Part shown: positions 26,302 through 35,720 of the stretch, piece after piece | Position numbering within the stretch: the stretch's first letter is position 1 | How the letters are laid out: each line of letters begins with the position of its first letter | Assembly: GCA_937136415.1 (NCBI GenBank) | Contig: CAKZOK010000065.1 | Span: forward strand, 1-57,677 | Source of the DNA: an uncultured Cytophagales bacterium | Lineage (GTDB): Bacteria; Bacteroidota; Bacteroidia; Cytophagales; Bernardetiaceae | Length of the DNA: 57,677 nucleotides | Direction: 5' to 3' | The notes under the pieces: model-generated | What the model was told of the DNA's origin: nothing | What the model saw: only the letters and a program-made list of their open reading frames with translations | The model's database searches: none | Translations under genes and position numbers: made by a program

Positions 26302-28339
26302 ACAAACTATATCCTTGTATAACTATACCCAACTCATTAGAGATTTCAATCTCTTGTGTTTTTAATCCTTGATAAATATTCAATAGTTTTTCTATTTCTT
26401 GAATTTTTTGTGATGATCTTTTTATTTCTCTTAAATTTTCATATAATAAACCTTTGGAATATACTCTTTTTAAATTTAAAATAGTGTGAGGGATAACTTT
26501 ATCAAGTTGTTCTGATTCATGAAGTAAAATAATTCCCATTCTTTTTTTCCATTCAACACTTACTCTGTCTTCTTTATGATTTTTGTAGCTTTTAGTAAGC
26601 AAATCTACAACTACTCCTTTTAAGTCTTGTGGACAAGTTGAGATTAACCAATTTTTAGATATTTTTTTGTTCAATAAACGAGCATTTTCAAACAAAATAC
26701 GAATTTGTGAATAATTAGGGTTTATGGTAGGAATTTCATTAATTTCTTCCAAAATATAATCACAAATATACATACCTTCATTTGTTGTAAGGTATCCATA
26801 GTTCACTAACAGACGAATAACCTCATCTTCATATAGCCTAAAAGCAACCCTACTATTTACTTCTTTATTTTCAGAAAGTATAGTTTCTATCTGTGTATCT
26901 ATATCATTTCTTACACTTTCAAATGGCAAGAAAAAGTTTACTCTATTAAGTTCTCTCATCTTACTATTATTGTTGTTTACTTTATCCTCATCATATTTTT
27001 TATTTGAGTGATAATTTTTTATTTGTGTTTCATATTTTCTATAAAGATGTTTATTTACTTCAGTAATTATGTTCTTCTCATCAGCATCCATTATATATGC
27101 AAGTTCTTTACTCAAAAATGCTCTTTTAAACTCTTGTGGGATTAGTGCTATTTTTCTACATACTTCACCTAAAGTTTCAGCTCGTTCAATTGGATTATCA
27201 ACATCAAAAGTCAATGCATCATATGTAAACTGAACAAAACCTTTTACTTTGGATTGCAAATAATTTTTAGTTTTCTCTCCTCCTTGTTCGGTTACGAATG
27301 TATCTGGGTCGTGTCCTTCTGGCAAAACAACAGCTTGCACATCTAAGCCTTGCTCTAAAATAATATCAATTCCACGAATAGCAGCTTTTAAACCTGCTTT
27401 ATCTCCATCAAAAAGCAGGGTTACACGGTCTGTGAAGCGTTTTAGAAGGTTTATTTGTCCTTCTGTGAGCGAAGTACCCGAACTTGCGACTACATTTTCA
27501 ATACCTGCTTGATGCAATGCAATTACATCGGTATAGCCTTCTACTAAATAGCAATTTTCTTCTTTACGAATCGGATTTTTTGCTTGAAAAATTCCATAAA
27601 GGATATGGCTTTTTTGGTAAACTTCTGTTTCTGGGCTGTTGAGGTATTTGGGTTGTTGGTCTTTTTTTAATGCTCTAGCACCAAAACCAATCGTTCTGCC
27701 CGAAACATTATGAATAGGAAACATGACACGCCCACGAAAACGGTCGTACTGTTTGTCTTCATTCTTTTTTATTATCAAGCCTGTATCTTCCAAATATTCT
27801 TTGCTATATCCTTTTTCGGTGGCTGCCTTTAGGACAGAATCCCATTCATCAAAAGCATATCCTAGTTCGAATTTTTCTTGTGTTTTTTGGATAAATCCAC
27901 GCTCTTTAAAATAGCTTCCTCCAATAGCTTTTCCTTCGTCTGTATTTATGAGATTTTCTCTATAAAATTTTTGAGCAAATGCAAGTACAATCAAAAGACT
28001 TTCTTTGTGCCTTTGCTCTTCTTTCTGTTCATTACTTTTTTCATTTTCTTCTGGAATTTCTATGCTATATTTTCCTCCCAAAAATCGCAAAGCCTCTGGG
28101 TAGCTCATACTTTCGTGTTCCATCACAAAAGTTATGCTATCGCCTCCTTTTCCACAGCCAAAGCATTTGAAAATACCCTTGCTTGGCGTAACCACAAAAG
28201 AAGGTGTTTTTTCTTGATGAAAAGGACAGCACGCCTTAAAACTAGCTCCCTGTTTTTTGAGTGTAACAAAATCGCCCACCACTTCTTCAATATGGCAGCT
28301 ATCTCTTATTTGGTCAATGATATGAGAAGGAATAGACAT
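26300..28339 (-). CDS. dnaG: DNA primase
   Basis: DnaG makes RNA primers at the replication fork. The CHC2 zinc finger is at residues 38-62 (Cys38, His41, Cys59, Cys62; CCPFHQEKTPSFVV). The RNA-polymerase core follows, with a Toprim domain showing YLVEGYTDVIALHQAG, ASSGTSLTEGQ and LLFDGDKAGLKAA. The C-terminal helicase-binding domain ends in the coiled segment EIEKLLNIYQGLKTQEIEIS. The 679-residue length is usual. The start at 28339 (MSIPSHIIDQI) matches the family. Its last 57 codons are repeated downstream in diverged form, suggesting repeated slippage or duplication at the gene's 3' end. Confidence 0.97.
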   Translation of the reverse strand: MSIPSHIIDQIRDSCHIEEVVGDFVTLKKQGASFKACCPFHQEKTPSFVVTPSKGIFKCFGCGKGGDSITFVMEHESMSYPEALRFLGGKYSIEIPEENEKSNEQKEEQRHKESLLIVLAFAQKFYRENLINTDEGKAIGGSYFKERGFIQKTQEKFELGYAFDEWDSVLKAATEKGYSKEYLEDTGLIIKKNEDKQYDRFRGRVMFPIHNVSGRTIGFGARALKKDQQPKYLNSPETEVYQKSHILYGIFQAKNPIRKEENCYLVEGYTDVIALHQAGIENVVASSGTSLTEGQINLLKRFTDRVTLLFDGDKAGLKAAIRGIDIILEQGLDVQAVVLPEGHDPDTFVTEQGGEKTKNYLQSKVKGFVQFTYDALTFDVDNPIERAETLGEVCRKIALIPQEFKRAFLSKELAYIMDADEKNIITEVNKHLYRKYETQIKNYHSNKKYDEDKVNNNNSKMRELNRVNFFLPFESVRNDIDTQIETILSENKEVNSRVAFRLYEDEVIRLLVNYGYLTTNEGMYICDYILEEINEIPTINPNYSQIRILFENARLLNKKISKNWLISTCPQDLKGVVVDLLTKSYKNHKEDRVSVEWKKRMGIILLHESEQLDKVIPHTILNLKRVYSKGLLYENLREIKRSSQKIQEIEKLLNIYQGLKTQEIEISNELGIVIQGYSL

Positions 28340-28516
28340 AAAACAAACTTATTTTTTTACAATAAATAATATATCAGCTAGAATATAAAAAATTTTTCTT
28401 TGAACTTGAATGATAATTTCAATTCATCTATATTTTCACTGATAAAATTAGATGAGTAATTATTTATTGCTGGTTCTAACAATATTGTGTTTCTTTTTAG
28501 GTAAAGTTACTTATTT

Positions 28517-28705
28517 TTACCTAAAAATCATTCTTTTATTTAATAGTAGTTCAAATGTCAAATGGTAATAATTAAGAACTATATTTCTATACTCCTTTGT
28601 AGTTCCTACTTTCGTGTATTTAGGTTCAAATTCTATCTTTAGATTTTCTCCTTCCATTTTTTTACTCAAACGTTCCTTGTATCTTTCCTCTAAAGTATTA
28701 AGCAT
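28517..28705 (-). CDS. Small hypothetical protein (62 residues)
   Basis: It reads MLNTLEERYKERLSKKMEGE, then a mixed charged and aromatic stretch ending in ELLLNKRMIFR. The charged N-terminal helix looks protein-like, but no family is recognised and the stop could reflect decay. It lies between dnaG and a palindrome related to the REP family. Confidence 0.4.
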   Translation of the reverse strand: MLNTLEERYKERLSKKMEGENLKIEFEPKYTKVGTTKEYRNIVLNYYHLTFELLLNKRMIFR

Positions 28706-28764
28706 TTTTAGCCTTTCTTTTTTTCTAGTTTTTTTCTTTGAAGTTCTTTAAAAATAGACAAGCT

Positions 28765-28792
28765 GTGTTCTGTGTGCTGTGCCACAGAACAC
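28765..28792. repeat. Solitary REP-like palindrome, copy h
   Basis: GTGTTCTGTG and CACAGAACAC arms as in the island at 9.1-11.5 kb, but with a longer eight-base centre (TGCTGTGC) and different flanks. It is a dispersed copy far from the transposase. Confidence 0.75.
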
Positions 28793-28946
28793 AGATAAAA
28801 GGACAAAAACTTTGACAGTCCTTTCAGAAGGTTGTCAATAGTTAAACTATTATTGTCAGAGTTATTTTGGATTACAAAAAAACTACTAACAAAATTTTTA
28901 TAAAAATATCATAGATTTTTATTCCAAAAAATAAGAACTAATTCAT

Positions 28947-28954
28947 TAACTTTG
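28947..28954 (+). promoter_or_regulatory. Putative -7 element (TAACTTTG) of miaB
   Basis: Exact match to TAnnTTTG about 73 bases upstream of the miaB start; the upstream TTG element is not clear. Confidence 0.35.
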
Positions 28955-29026
28955 TAAGTTGATAAAAAAGAAAGTCCAAATTTTAAATAAACGAGTTTGG
29001 ATTAAAACATAAAGAAAAAACTCAAA

Positions 29027-30517
29027 ATGAATAAATTAATTGCTGATATTGAAATTATAGACACCAACGCAAGTGAAGCTAAACACGAACCTTGCGAAAC
29101 AGTCAAAAAAACAGCGAACAATTCTACGGAAGGACAGCGCAAACTCTACATCGAAAGCTATGGTTGTCAGATGAATTTTGCTGATAGCGAAATTGTGGCT
29201 TCTGTAATGCAAGAACACGGTTTTGGTACGACCGATTCGGCAGAAAATGCAGATTTGATTTTCCTAAATACTTGTTCTATCCGTGAAAAAGCAGAGCAAA
29301 CCGTTCGTAAACGTCTAGTACATATCAACGGACTCAAAAAACGTAAACCCGAAATGATGGTGGGTGTTTTGGGTTGTATGGCAGAGCGTTTGAAACACAA
29401 ATTTTTAGAAGAAGAAAAAATCGTTGATTTGGTGGCTGGACCCGATGCCTACCGAGATTTGCCAAAACTTGTCGGCGCAGTAGATGACGGACAAAAAGCC
29501 GTGAATGTACTTCTTTCAAGAGAAGAAACCTATGCAGATATTTCGCCAATTCGTCTGAATAGTAATGGTATTTCTGCCTTTGTTTCGATTATGCGTGGCT
29601 GTGATAATGTGTGTAGTTTTTGTGTTGTGCCATTTACTCGTGGTCGTGAGCGCAGCCGTCCTGCTGATTCTATCGTACAAGAAATAAAGGATTTGGTAGC
29701 TCAAGGTTATAAAGAAATTACGCTTTTGGGGCAGAATGTAGATTCGTACAAATGGACAAACGTACCAAGAACAATAAAAGCAGCCAACTTTGAAGCTGAA
29801 ACAGGAGAAAAAATAAGAAAGGAAAATTTTGCGACTCTTTTAGAATTGGTGGCTCAAATAGACCCAAATCTTAGAGTTCGTTTTACCACTTCGCACCCAA
29901 AAGACATGACAGACGATGTTTTGCATGTGATGGCAAAATATGAAAATATTTGTAAGTATATTCATTTGCCTGTTCAGAGTGGAAATAGTAGAGTTTTGAA
30001 ACTGATGAATCGTACTTATTCAAGAGAATGGTATATTGATAGAGTAGATGCTATTCGCCGAATTTTGGGAGAAGATTGTGCCATTAGTTCGGATATGATT
30101 GCTGGTTTTTGTACCGAAACAGAAGAAGAACACCAAGAAACATTGACCTTAATGGAGTATGTAAATTACGATTATTCCTATATGTTTTTCTATTCTGAAC
30201 GCCCTGGAACGCTTGCAGCAAAGAAATATTTAGATGATATTCCGATGGACGTAAAGAAAAAACGCCTAAGTGAAATTATCAATCTTCAATCAAAACACTC
30301 TTTGGCTCGTAATCAAAGGCTCATTGGCAAGACGCATAAAGTGTTGGTAGAAGGAGAATCCAAACGCTCTGACAAAGATTTGCAAGGCAGAACGACAGAT
30401 AATAAAGTAATCGTTTTTCCTAGAGAAATCTACGAAAAAGGACAGTATGTAAATGTTTCTGTTCACGATTGTACTTCGGCTACACTCTTTGGAAAAGCTG
30501 TGAGTTTGGCAAAATAA
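29027..30517 (+). CDS. miaB: tRNA-2-methylthio-N6-dimethylallyladenosine synthase
   Basis: MiaB is a radical-SAM enzyme that adds the methylthio group to i6A37 of tRNAs. The N-terminal UPF0004 domain carries three cluster cysteines ([34 protein letters not shown]). The radical-SAM motif is in [20 protein letters not shown], and a C-terminal TRAM domain ends the protein ([20 protein letters not shown] onward). At 496 residues with an extended N-terminus it matches Bacteroidota MiaB. A strong terminator follows. Confidence 0.97.
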   Translation: MNKLIADIEIIDTNASEAKHEPCETVKKTANNSTEGQRKLYIESYGCQMNFADSEIVASVMQEHGFGTTDSAENADLIFLNTCSIREKAEQTVRKRLVHINGLKKRKPEMMVGVLGCMAERLKHKFLEEEKIVDLVAGPDAYRDLPKLVGAVDDGQKAVNVLLSREETYADISPIRLNSNGISAFVSIMRGCDNVCSFCVVPFTRGRERSRPADSIVQEIKDLVAQGYKEITLLGQNVDSYKWTNVPRTIKAANFEAETGEKIRKENFATLLELVAQIDPNLRVRFTTSHPKDMTDDVLHVMAKYENICKYIHLPVQSGNSRVLKLMNRTYSREWYIDRVDAIRRILGEDCAISSDMIAGFCTETEEEHQETLTLMEYVNYDYSYMFFYSERPGTLAAKKYLDDIPMDVKKKRLSEIINLQSKHSLARNQRLIGKTHKVLVEGESKRSDKDLQGRTTDNKVIVFPREIYEKGQYVNVSVHDCTSATLFGKAVSLAK

Positions 30518-30536
30518 TTTGAATTATAGAACAAAT

Positions 30537-30588
30537 AAAAACCCTCAAAATTAGATATTTTTATATCTAATTTTGAGGGTTTTTATTT
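30537..30588. terminator. Strong terminator after miaB
   Basis: AAAAACCCTCAAAATTAGAT pairs perfectly with its inverse over a short TTTTT loop, then TTTTTATTTT. It sits between convergent genes and can serve both. Confidence 0.9.
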
Positions 30589-30606
30589 TAGAAAAAATGA
30601 GCAAAT

Positions 30607-31962
30607 TTAATTCATATACTTATCTTTTTCTGTTGCTACACGCCAACTAAATGCACTTCCTGTATGTTCGACAATAATTTTTTGTACGTGTCCAGAAGCA
30701 AAATCAACAGTTCCTTCATATTTTGTTTGAGAACGTTGTGCCAAAATTACAGAGCCTACTTTGTTTTTATCTCCTAATTTTCTTTGAATGCGATAACGAG
30801 TAGCCGTAGAAAGTGAAATTGGTGTGTTTTCAGGATACCAACCACGTATTACATCGGCATAAATTACTAATTTTTCTTTAGAAGCTGTTTGGAAAGTTAT
30901 TTTTAATAAATCTTTTACAACTTCTGTTGCTTGCGATTCCAACTTTACATTCAACTCATTCTCTACCATACCCTTAACCAATATTTCTTTTGTTTTTTGG
31001 TCTAGTTCTTCAAAACTAATATTTCTACTTTTAGAATAAGTTGTTTGAATTTCTGTTCCATTTGATAGAGTAACTATTCCTTTATAATCAACTGTTTCTT
31101 TTTCCAAACTAACTTTTTTGATTAATTCTTTTCCATATTTTTTTTGTAATGAATATTGAAAATAAGTAGAAATAGAAGCATCATCTTGTTTGGGCAAAAC
31201 ACCTATATTTGGGTCTAAAAGAAGAGGCAATGTAGCTCCATCTTCGGTCGTAACGGCTACTTCATACTTATTTCCACCTGTTGATTTTAATTCTACTTTT
31301 TTGGCAGGTATTCCCATTCCATTTATCAAATAACGTCTTGTGCTAGATTCCAATATTTCTCCCCAAGAAGGTTGCAAGATACCAGCTTTATTCCTTCCTA
31401 CTCGCACAAAAACAGAAGCTGACGGCGTATTTTTATCCTCAAATATTACTTCTGACAAATATACCCATTCATCATCAGGAATAGAAGGTAGTTTTTGTAA
31501 TGTAATTTTTTTCTTTAAATCTCCCCAATGTTCTTTTTCAAGATTTATAGTTGCAATTTTTTTCTCAAACATTTTTTCTACTTGAGGCTCTAAAAGTGTT
31601 TTTATTTGCCCTTCATCTGACTGTATCTTATCTTTTGGAATAAATTTTTGCACTTTTTTTCCTTTTGTCAAAACAAGCGTATCTCCCTTGAAATCAAATT
31701 GATAATCATCAGCAATTCCATAAGCTATCACTTGTAATTTGTTATTTTCTATTGCATAATCTCTTTCTGTAATATTATCAAATATTATTTTTTCATCAGT
31801 TATTTTGAGCGTACTTTTATAATCAGAACGCACCCATTGCCCCTTAATTTTGGACGAATTGGAACAACTACTAAGAAAAATAAAACTTGAAAGAACTCCC
31901 AAACAAAATAATTTTGAAGAAAATAATGATGAAAAAGAAAGGTGTATATATTTGAGTTTCAT
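30607..31962 (-). CDS. Large lipoprotein of unknown function
   Basis: From the ATG at 31962 the protein begins with a lipoprotein signal ending LSSCSNSS (Cys33). The N-terminal 100 residues (KIKGQWVRSDYKSTLKITDE) look like a lipocalin-like 'GxW' domain used by many Bacteroidota lipoproteins. The rest has repeated strand-rich segments, including two similar halves with KYEVAVTTEDG and YEGTVDFASGH. The longer in-frame start at 32088 would put 42 residues before the signal and is rejected. Function is unknown. Confidence 0.7.
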   Translation of the reverse strand: MKLKYIHLSFSSLFSSKLFCLGVLSSFIFLSSCSNSSKIKGQWVRSDYKSTLKITDEKIIFDNITERDYAIENNKLQVIAYGIADDYQFDFKGDTLVLTKGKKVQKFIPKDKIQSDEGQIKTLLEPQVEKMFEKKIATINLEKEHWGDLKKKITLQKLPSIPDDEWVYLSEVIFEDKNTPSASVFVRVGRNKAGILQPSWGEILESSTRRYLINGMGIPAKKVELKSTGGNKYEVAVTTEDGATLPLLLDPNIGVLPKQDDASISTYFQYSLQKKYGKELIKKVSLEKETVDYKGIVTLSNGTEIQTTYSKSRNISFEELDQKTKEILVKGMVENELNVKLESQATEVVKDLLKITFQTASKEKLVIYADVIRGWYPENTPISLSTATRYRIQRKLGDKNKVGSVILAQRSQTKYEGTVDFASGHVQKIIVEHTGSAFSWRVATEKDKYMN

Positions 31963-32342
31963 GATATTTTTTTGAATAATAATCTTTTTATTTTTAGATT
32001 TTGAAAAGCACACAGCCAAAATGTATGCTATATATTTGGCTGCAAAAATACTAAAATTAATATTCTTAGCTAACTCCTTTTTGTTCAAAACATCATAAAA
32101 TTTCTTGTTTTGCCTATCTTATATCTATTTCAAGTCAATTTTTCATATTTTTTGTACTATTTAATAACTCTAGTCGCTAAAACTTGTTAAGGCTTACTAA
32201 TTAAACGCTGCTTTTTTAATAAATTTGTGGCTACATTTTTTTATTTCTAAATTTTGGATACATTTATAGAATCATTTTTTTGGTTTATAGGATTAGATTT
32301 AGAAAAAATGCCAATTTACTTTTTGATTTTTTAAAAAAATAC
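31963..32342. other. Divergent intergenic region upstream of lspA
   Basis: A TAAATTTG sequence at 32220-32227 fits the TAnnTTTG element and could serve lspA (start 32343), but no TTG is found at the proper distance. Nothing else is recognised. Confidence 0.4.
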
Positions 32343-33107
32343 ATGAAATACCTACCTTACTTTCTCATTGCATTGGGCGTAATTCTTATTGACCAAGCTC
32401 TTAAATTATACATTCATTCTACACTTTCTTTGGGAGAAGATATTCTGATTTTTGGCGATTGGTTCAAACTTCATTACACACTCAACCCTGGAATGGCTTT
32501 TGGTATTACACTCGGTTCAGATTATGGCAAACTTATCTTGAGTGTCTTTAGGATTTTTGCAGGCATCGGAATTGCCTATTTTATGGCTCGTGCTGCCTTG
32601 CGTGATGCTCCAAAAGGTTTTGTTTTTAGTATGTCTTTAATTTTGGGAGGAGCTTTTGGAAATATTGTTGATTCTACTTTTTATGGTGTTTTTATTGATG
32701 GAAATGCTGTTGCGATGTACGGAAATGAGCCTAGTTTTTATCCGTGGTTTCATGGGCAGGTAATAGATATGTTTTATTTTGATATTGCTTCGGGTTATTT
32801 TCCAGAATCTATTCCTTATTTTGGAGGTTCTCATTATTCATTTTTTCCTATTTTTAATATTGCCGATGCAGCTATTTTTATCGGAGTATGTATTATTTTG
32901 ATTTGGCAAAGAAAGTTTTTTCCTAAAGAAGAAATTGTAGAAACAGAACTAAAAAAATCTTTAGAAAGCGAGATTAGAGATGAAAATGAAGACACAATTT
33001 CAGAAGAAACAAATCAAACTAATAGTAGCCAAAATGAGTTAGATAATGATGAAATAAATTCTATTTCAGATAATGATTTGAAAGATAGCTCAAAAAATGA
33101 AAAATAA
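32343..33107 (+). CDS. lspA: Lipoprotein signal peptidase (signal peptidase II)
   Basis: LspA cleaves the signal peptides of prolipoproteins in the inner membrane. Seen are IDQALKLYIH, LNPGMAFGI, the catalytic aspartates in GGAFGNIVD (Asp110) and FNIADAAIFIG (Asp175), and four membrane helices. A 45-residue loop between the last two helices is the longer Bacteroidota form. An acidic Asn/Ser/Glu-rich tail of about 65 residues after the last helix is unusual. The ATG at 32343 (MKYLPYFLIALGVILID) is preferred over an upstream TTG at 32280. Confidence 0.94.
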   Translation: MKYLPYFLIALGVILIDQALKLYIHSTLSLGEDILIFGDWFKLHYTLNPGMAFGITLGSDYGKLILSVFRIFAGIGIAYFMARAALRDAPKGFVFSMSLILGGAFGNIVDSTFYGVFIDGNAVAMYGNEPSFYPWFHGQVIDMFYFDIASGYFPESIPYFGGSHYSFFPIFNIADAAIFIGVCIILIWQRKFFPKEEIVETELKKSLESEIRDENEDTISEETNQTNSSQNELDNDEINSISDNDLKDSSKNEK

Positions 33108-33122
33108 TTTTATAAAATAGTC

Positions 33123-33463
33123 ATGTCGACACAAGAAAATATCTAAATCCTTTTGCTGATTTTGGATTCAAAAAATTATTTGCTTTGGAGGTAAATAGTG
33201 ATTTATTAATTCGTTTTTTGAATGAAGTATTTCAAACTGCCCAACTAACTCAACTCAATAAAAAAGAGCGTAAAAATTATGAAAATAGTTTGGATTATGC
33301 TGAAGAAAAAAAAGGGTTCGAAATGGGACTAAAAATGGGTTTGGAAAAAAGTAAAAAAGAAATTGCTAAAAATTTGCTTTCTGAGGGTTTATCTATTGAG
33401 ATGATGGCAAAAACTACTAATCTTAGTCAAGAGCAAATCCAAAAAATAAAAGATAATCTATAA
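33123..33463 (+). pseudogene. Rpn/PD-(D/E)XK transposase-like nuclease, frameshifted and internally deleted
   Basis: The N-terminal family hallmark KYLNPFADFGFKKLF is followed by EVNSDLLIRFLNEVFQ, which is joined directly to the family's C-terminal part (NKKERKNYENSLDYAEEKKG, LLSEGLSIEMMAKTTNLSQE). The nuclease core of about 150 residues that should lie between is missing. The ATG at 33123 reads MST and is then out of frame by two bases with RKYLNPF. Family members are about 280-320 residues; this leaves roughly 110. A 92-residue product from TTG at 33185 is possible but would lack any active site. Confidence 0.75.
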
Positions 33464-33471
33464 GATTAAAT

Positions 33472-34212
33472 ATGAATTATTCAGAATCGATAGACTTAAT
33501 AGAACGATTAGCTTCTTTAGATTTTCAGAAAAAAGAAGAAGCCATTTTTTGGGATTCTGACCCTAAAAAAGGCACTTTATATGGTACAAATCAAGAAGGG
33601 GAAAAAATTCTTGACTTTCGTGTTCCGATTACTTTTCCGACCCTTCCAATAAAAGAAGATGACGAACAAAAAACACTTTTTCTTTCAGATTACTCTGATG
33701 AAATTACATTTTCGCCCAAACCGTATTTACTTATCTTGATTCAAGCTGGTGCTGCTTCTTTGGGGTATTTTGAAGATAACAAATTGATATACCACAAAGT
33801 CATTACAGCATATATGGTCAGAAAAAAACAAGGAAAATCACAAATAAAACACCTCAACTCTAAAGGAAAATCTCGTTTGGGTTCTCGCATTCGATTGCAA
33901 AATACAATTTGGTTTTTCGAACAAATCAATCTAAAATTAAAAGAATGGCATAAAAAATCCGATATTTTTGACAAAATAGAGCGTATTGGACAAAGTGGCT
34001 CACCTGATTTGTGGCATTTGTTTTATACTTCGAAAGAAGAAGCTCCCTTTCAAAAAAATGATTCTCGTCTTCGTAAAATTCCGATTACTGTTCACACACC
34101 AAATTTTGAAGAATTGCAGCGTGTAAATATTTGGGCAAACCGTGGAGAACTGACAACTTATAAAGATGATTTGCCTTTTTTAAATAACTTAGGTGATGTT
34201 ATTGATTGGTAG
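33472..34212 (+). CDS. VLRF1 (Vms1-like release factor) domain protein
   Basis: The 246-residue protein has a central strand SPKPYLLILIQAGAASLGYF and then AYMVRKKQGKSQIKHLNSKG, followed by RLGSRIRLQNTIWFFEQINL. This matches the core of the Vms1/ANKZF1 VLRF1 domain ('R.tVR.KQGgsQ...D..G....SaGa.lRR.ne'), an eRF1-related peptidyl-tRNA hydrolase fold in which the Gln of the KQGxSQ loop stands in for GGQ. Gln120 and Gln124 are both present here. Eukaryotic members release nascent chains from stalled 60S subunits; bacterial versions are less studied. There is no zinc finger or ankyrin part. The C-terminal region has no recognised domain. Assignment is by motif only. Confidence 0.65.
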   Translation: MNYSESIDLIERLASLDFQKKEEAIFWDSDPKKGTLYGTNQEGEKILDFRVPITFPTLPIKEDDEQKTLFLSDYSDEITFSPKPYLLILIQAGAASLGYFEDNKLIYHKVITAYMVRKKQGKSQIKHLNSKGKSRLGSRIRLQNTIWFFEQINLKLKEWHKKSDIFDKIERIGQSGSPDLWHLFYTSKEEAPFQKNDSRLRKIPITVHTPNFEELQRVNIWANRGELTTYKDDLPFLNNLGDVIDW

Positions 34213-34320
34213 CTTTTACAGTTAAAAAAAATTATATTTTGAAATAATTGTTTTGAGTTTTTATCAAAAAAAGAAATTTATATTTCATACTTCTTACTTC
34301 ACACTTCTTACCTTATATCT

Positions 34321-35082
34321 ATGTTAGCATTCATTACAGGCGCAACTTCAGGAATTGGACTTGCCACAGCACGCATTTTTGCAGAAAATAATATTGACCT
34401 TATTCTTTGTGGACGAAGAACCAAAAAACTTCAAGAGTTAGAAACAGAGTTATCTCAAAAGGTAAAAATAACAACACTTTCTTTTGATATTCGCAACAGA
34501 AATGAAGTACAAAAAGCTGTTGATTCTCTTTCAAATGATTTTCAAAATATAGATATTCTTATCAATAATGCTGGAAATGCACACGGACTTTCTTCTATTC
34601 AAGAAGGAAATTTAGATGATTGGGATTTTATGATTGACCTAAATATAAAAGGTCTTTTGTATGTAACAAAGTCACTTTTACCAAAATTATTAAACAAAAC
34701 AAGGTCAGAAACTAACAAAGGACAAATCATAAATATTGGTTCGATTGCAGGAATAGATTCTTATGCCAATGGAAATGTTTATTGCGCCACCAAATCTGCT
34801 GTTGCGATGCTTAGTGAAACAATGCGAATTGATTTGCTTAAAGAAAATATCAAAGTAAGCGAAGTAAAACCAGGATTAGTAGAAACCGAATTTTCGAAAG
34901 TTCGCTTTAAAAATGATGAAAATAGAGCTGAAAAAGTCTATCAAAATTACACGCCACTTACAGCTCAAGATATTGCCGAATTGATTTATTTTGTGGTTTC
35001 TCGCCCTGCTCATGTCAATATTGCAGATGTTTTGATTTTGCCAACTGACCAAGCAAAATCTTCTATGGTAAATAAAAAGTAA
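34321..35082 (+). CDS. Short-chain dehydrogenase/reductase (YdfG-like)
   Basis: A 253-residue classical SDR. The cofactor motif is TGATSGIG (residues 6-13), with GRR after strand 2, consistent with NADP preference. INNAG is at 81-85 and the catalytic Ser141, Tyr154 and Lys158 are in IGSIAG and YCATK. The C-terminal VKPGLVETEFSKVRF resembles YdfG-type 3-hydroxy acid dehydrogenases. The substrate is not determined by the sequence. Confidence 0.93.
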   Translation: MLAFITGATSGIGLATARIFAENNIDLILCGRRTKKLQELETELSQKVKITTLSFDIRNRNEVQKAVDSLSNDFQNIDILINNAGNAHGLSSIQEGNLDDWDFMIDLNIKGLLYVTKSLLPKLLNKTRSETNKGQIINIGSIAGIDSYANGNVYCATKSAVAMLSETMRIDLLKENIKVSEVKPGLVETEFSKVRFKNDENRAEKVYQNYTPLTAQDIAELIYFVVSRPAHVNIADVLILPTDQAKSSMVNKK

Positions 35083-35101
35083 TGTGTCTGTCAATTTCAT
35101 C

Positions 35102-35176
35102 TCATTCACCATCATAAATTTGAATATCAAATACTTTTTCTACTTCCATTACTAATTCTACTGAATCTAAACCCAT
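35102..35176 (-). pseudogene. Acyl carrier protein remnant
   Basis: The minus strand from ATG at 35176 reads MGLDSVELVMEVEKVFDIQI and four more residues before a stop. This is the phosphopantetheine-attachment helix of an acyl carrier protein (D-S-V-E-L with the modifiable Ser). The preceding helix I and the following helices are missing and there is a stop upstream in the frame. A complete protein would have about 80 residues. It lies between the SDR and the gamma carbonic anhydrase genes. Confidence 0.65.
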
Positions 35177-35207
35177 ATTTTTATTAGAAATAATTCATAA
35201 TTAATTC

Positions 35208-35720
35208 TTATTTTTCCATAAACCAACCCGAATATTTGATATAATTATTAGCTATTCGCTGCAACATTTCGCCTCTATCTCCGACAGGTTTTATTTTTTT
35301 GGCAGGAACACCAGCATAAATAAACCCACTTTCAATTTCTGTTCCTTCCAAAACGACTGCGCCTGCTGCTACAATACTTCCTGTTCTGACGATTACGCCG
35401 TCCATTAATCGTGCACCCATTCCTATCAAAACATTATCTTCTATGGTGCAACCATGAACGATGGCATTGTGTCCGATACTTACGTAATTTCCGATAGTTG
35501 TTGGTGCAGTTTCGAAAGTTCCGTGTATAGTTGCATTGTCTTGAATGTTTGTATGATGACCGATTTTGATAAAATTAACATCGCCACGAACAACAGCACT
35601 AAACCAAACACTACAATTATCGCCCATTTCTACCTCACCAACAATCGTCGCATTAGGAGCAAGAAAACAATCTTTACCAAATTTTGGAGAAAAACCACGA
35701 ACAGGAAGAATTAAAGCCAT
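35208..35720 (-). CDS. Gamma carbonic anhydrase family protein
   Basis: A 170-residue left-handed beta-helix protein of the YrdA/PaaY/Cam type. Hexapeptide repeats run through it (NATIVGEVEMGDNCSVWF, VLIGMGARLMDGVIV), and the three metal-binding His candidates are in ATIHG, SIGHN and IVHGC. The C-terminal helix contains NYIKYSGWF. Carbonic anhydrase activity is not guaranteed in this family. Confidence 0.92.
   Translation of the reverse strand: MALILPVRGFSPKFGKDCFLAPNATIVGEVEMGDNCSVWFSAVVRGDVNFIKIGHHTNIQDNATIHGTFETAPTTIGNYVSIGHNAIVHGCTIEDNVLIGMGARLMDGVIVRTGSIVAAGAVVLEGTEIESGFIYAGVPAKKIKPVGDRGEMLQRIANNYIKYSGWFMEK

Larger units (their letters stand above)
28706..29026. other. Intergenic region upstream of miaB
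   Basis: It contains the palindrome at 28765-28792 and a putative promoter element at 28947. No gene is seen. Confidence 0.4.

Noticed and set aside
27878..28369. 163-codon plus-strand frame across the dnaG 5' end
   Set aside because: Antisense to the conserved zinc-finger part of dnaG; no independent support.
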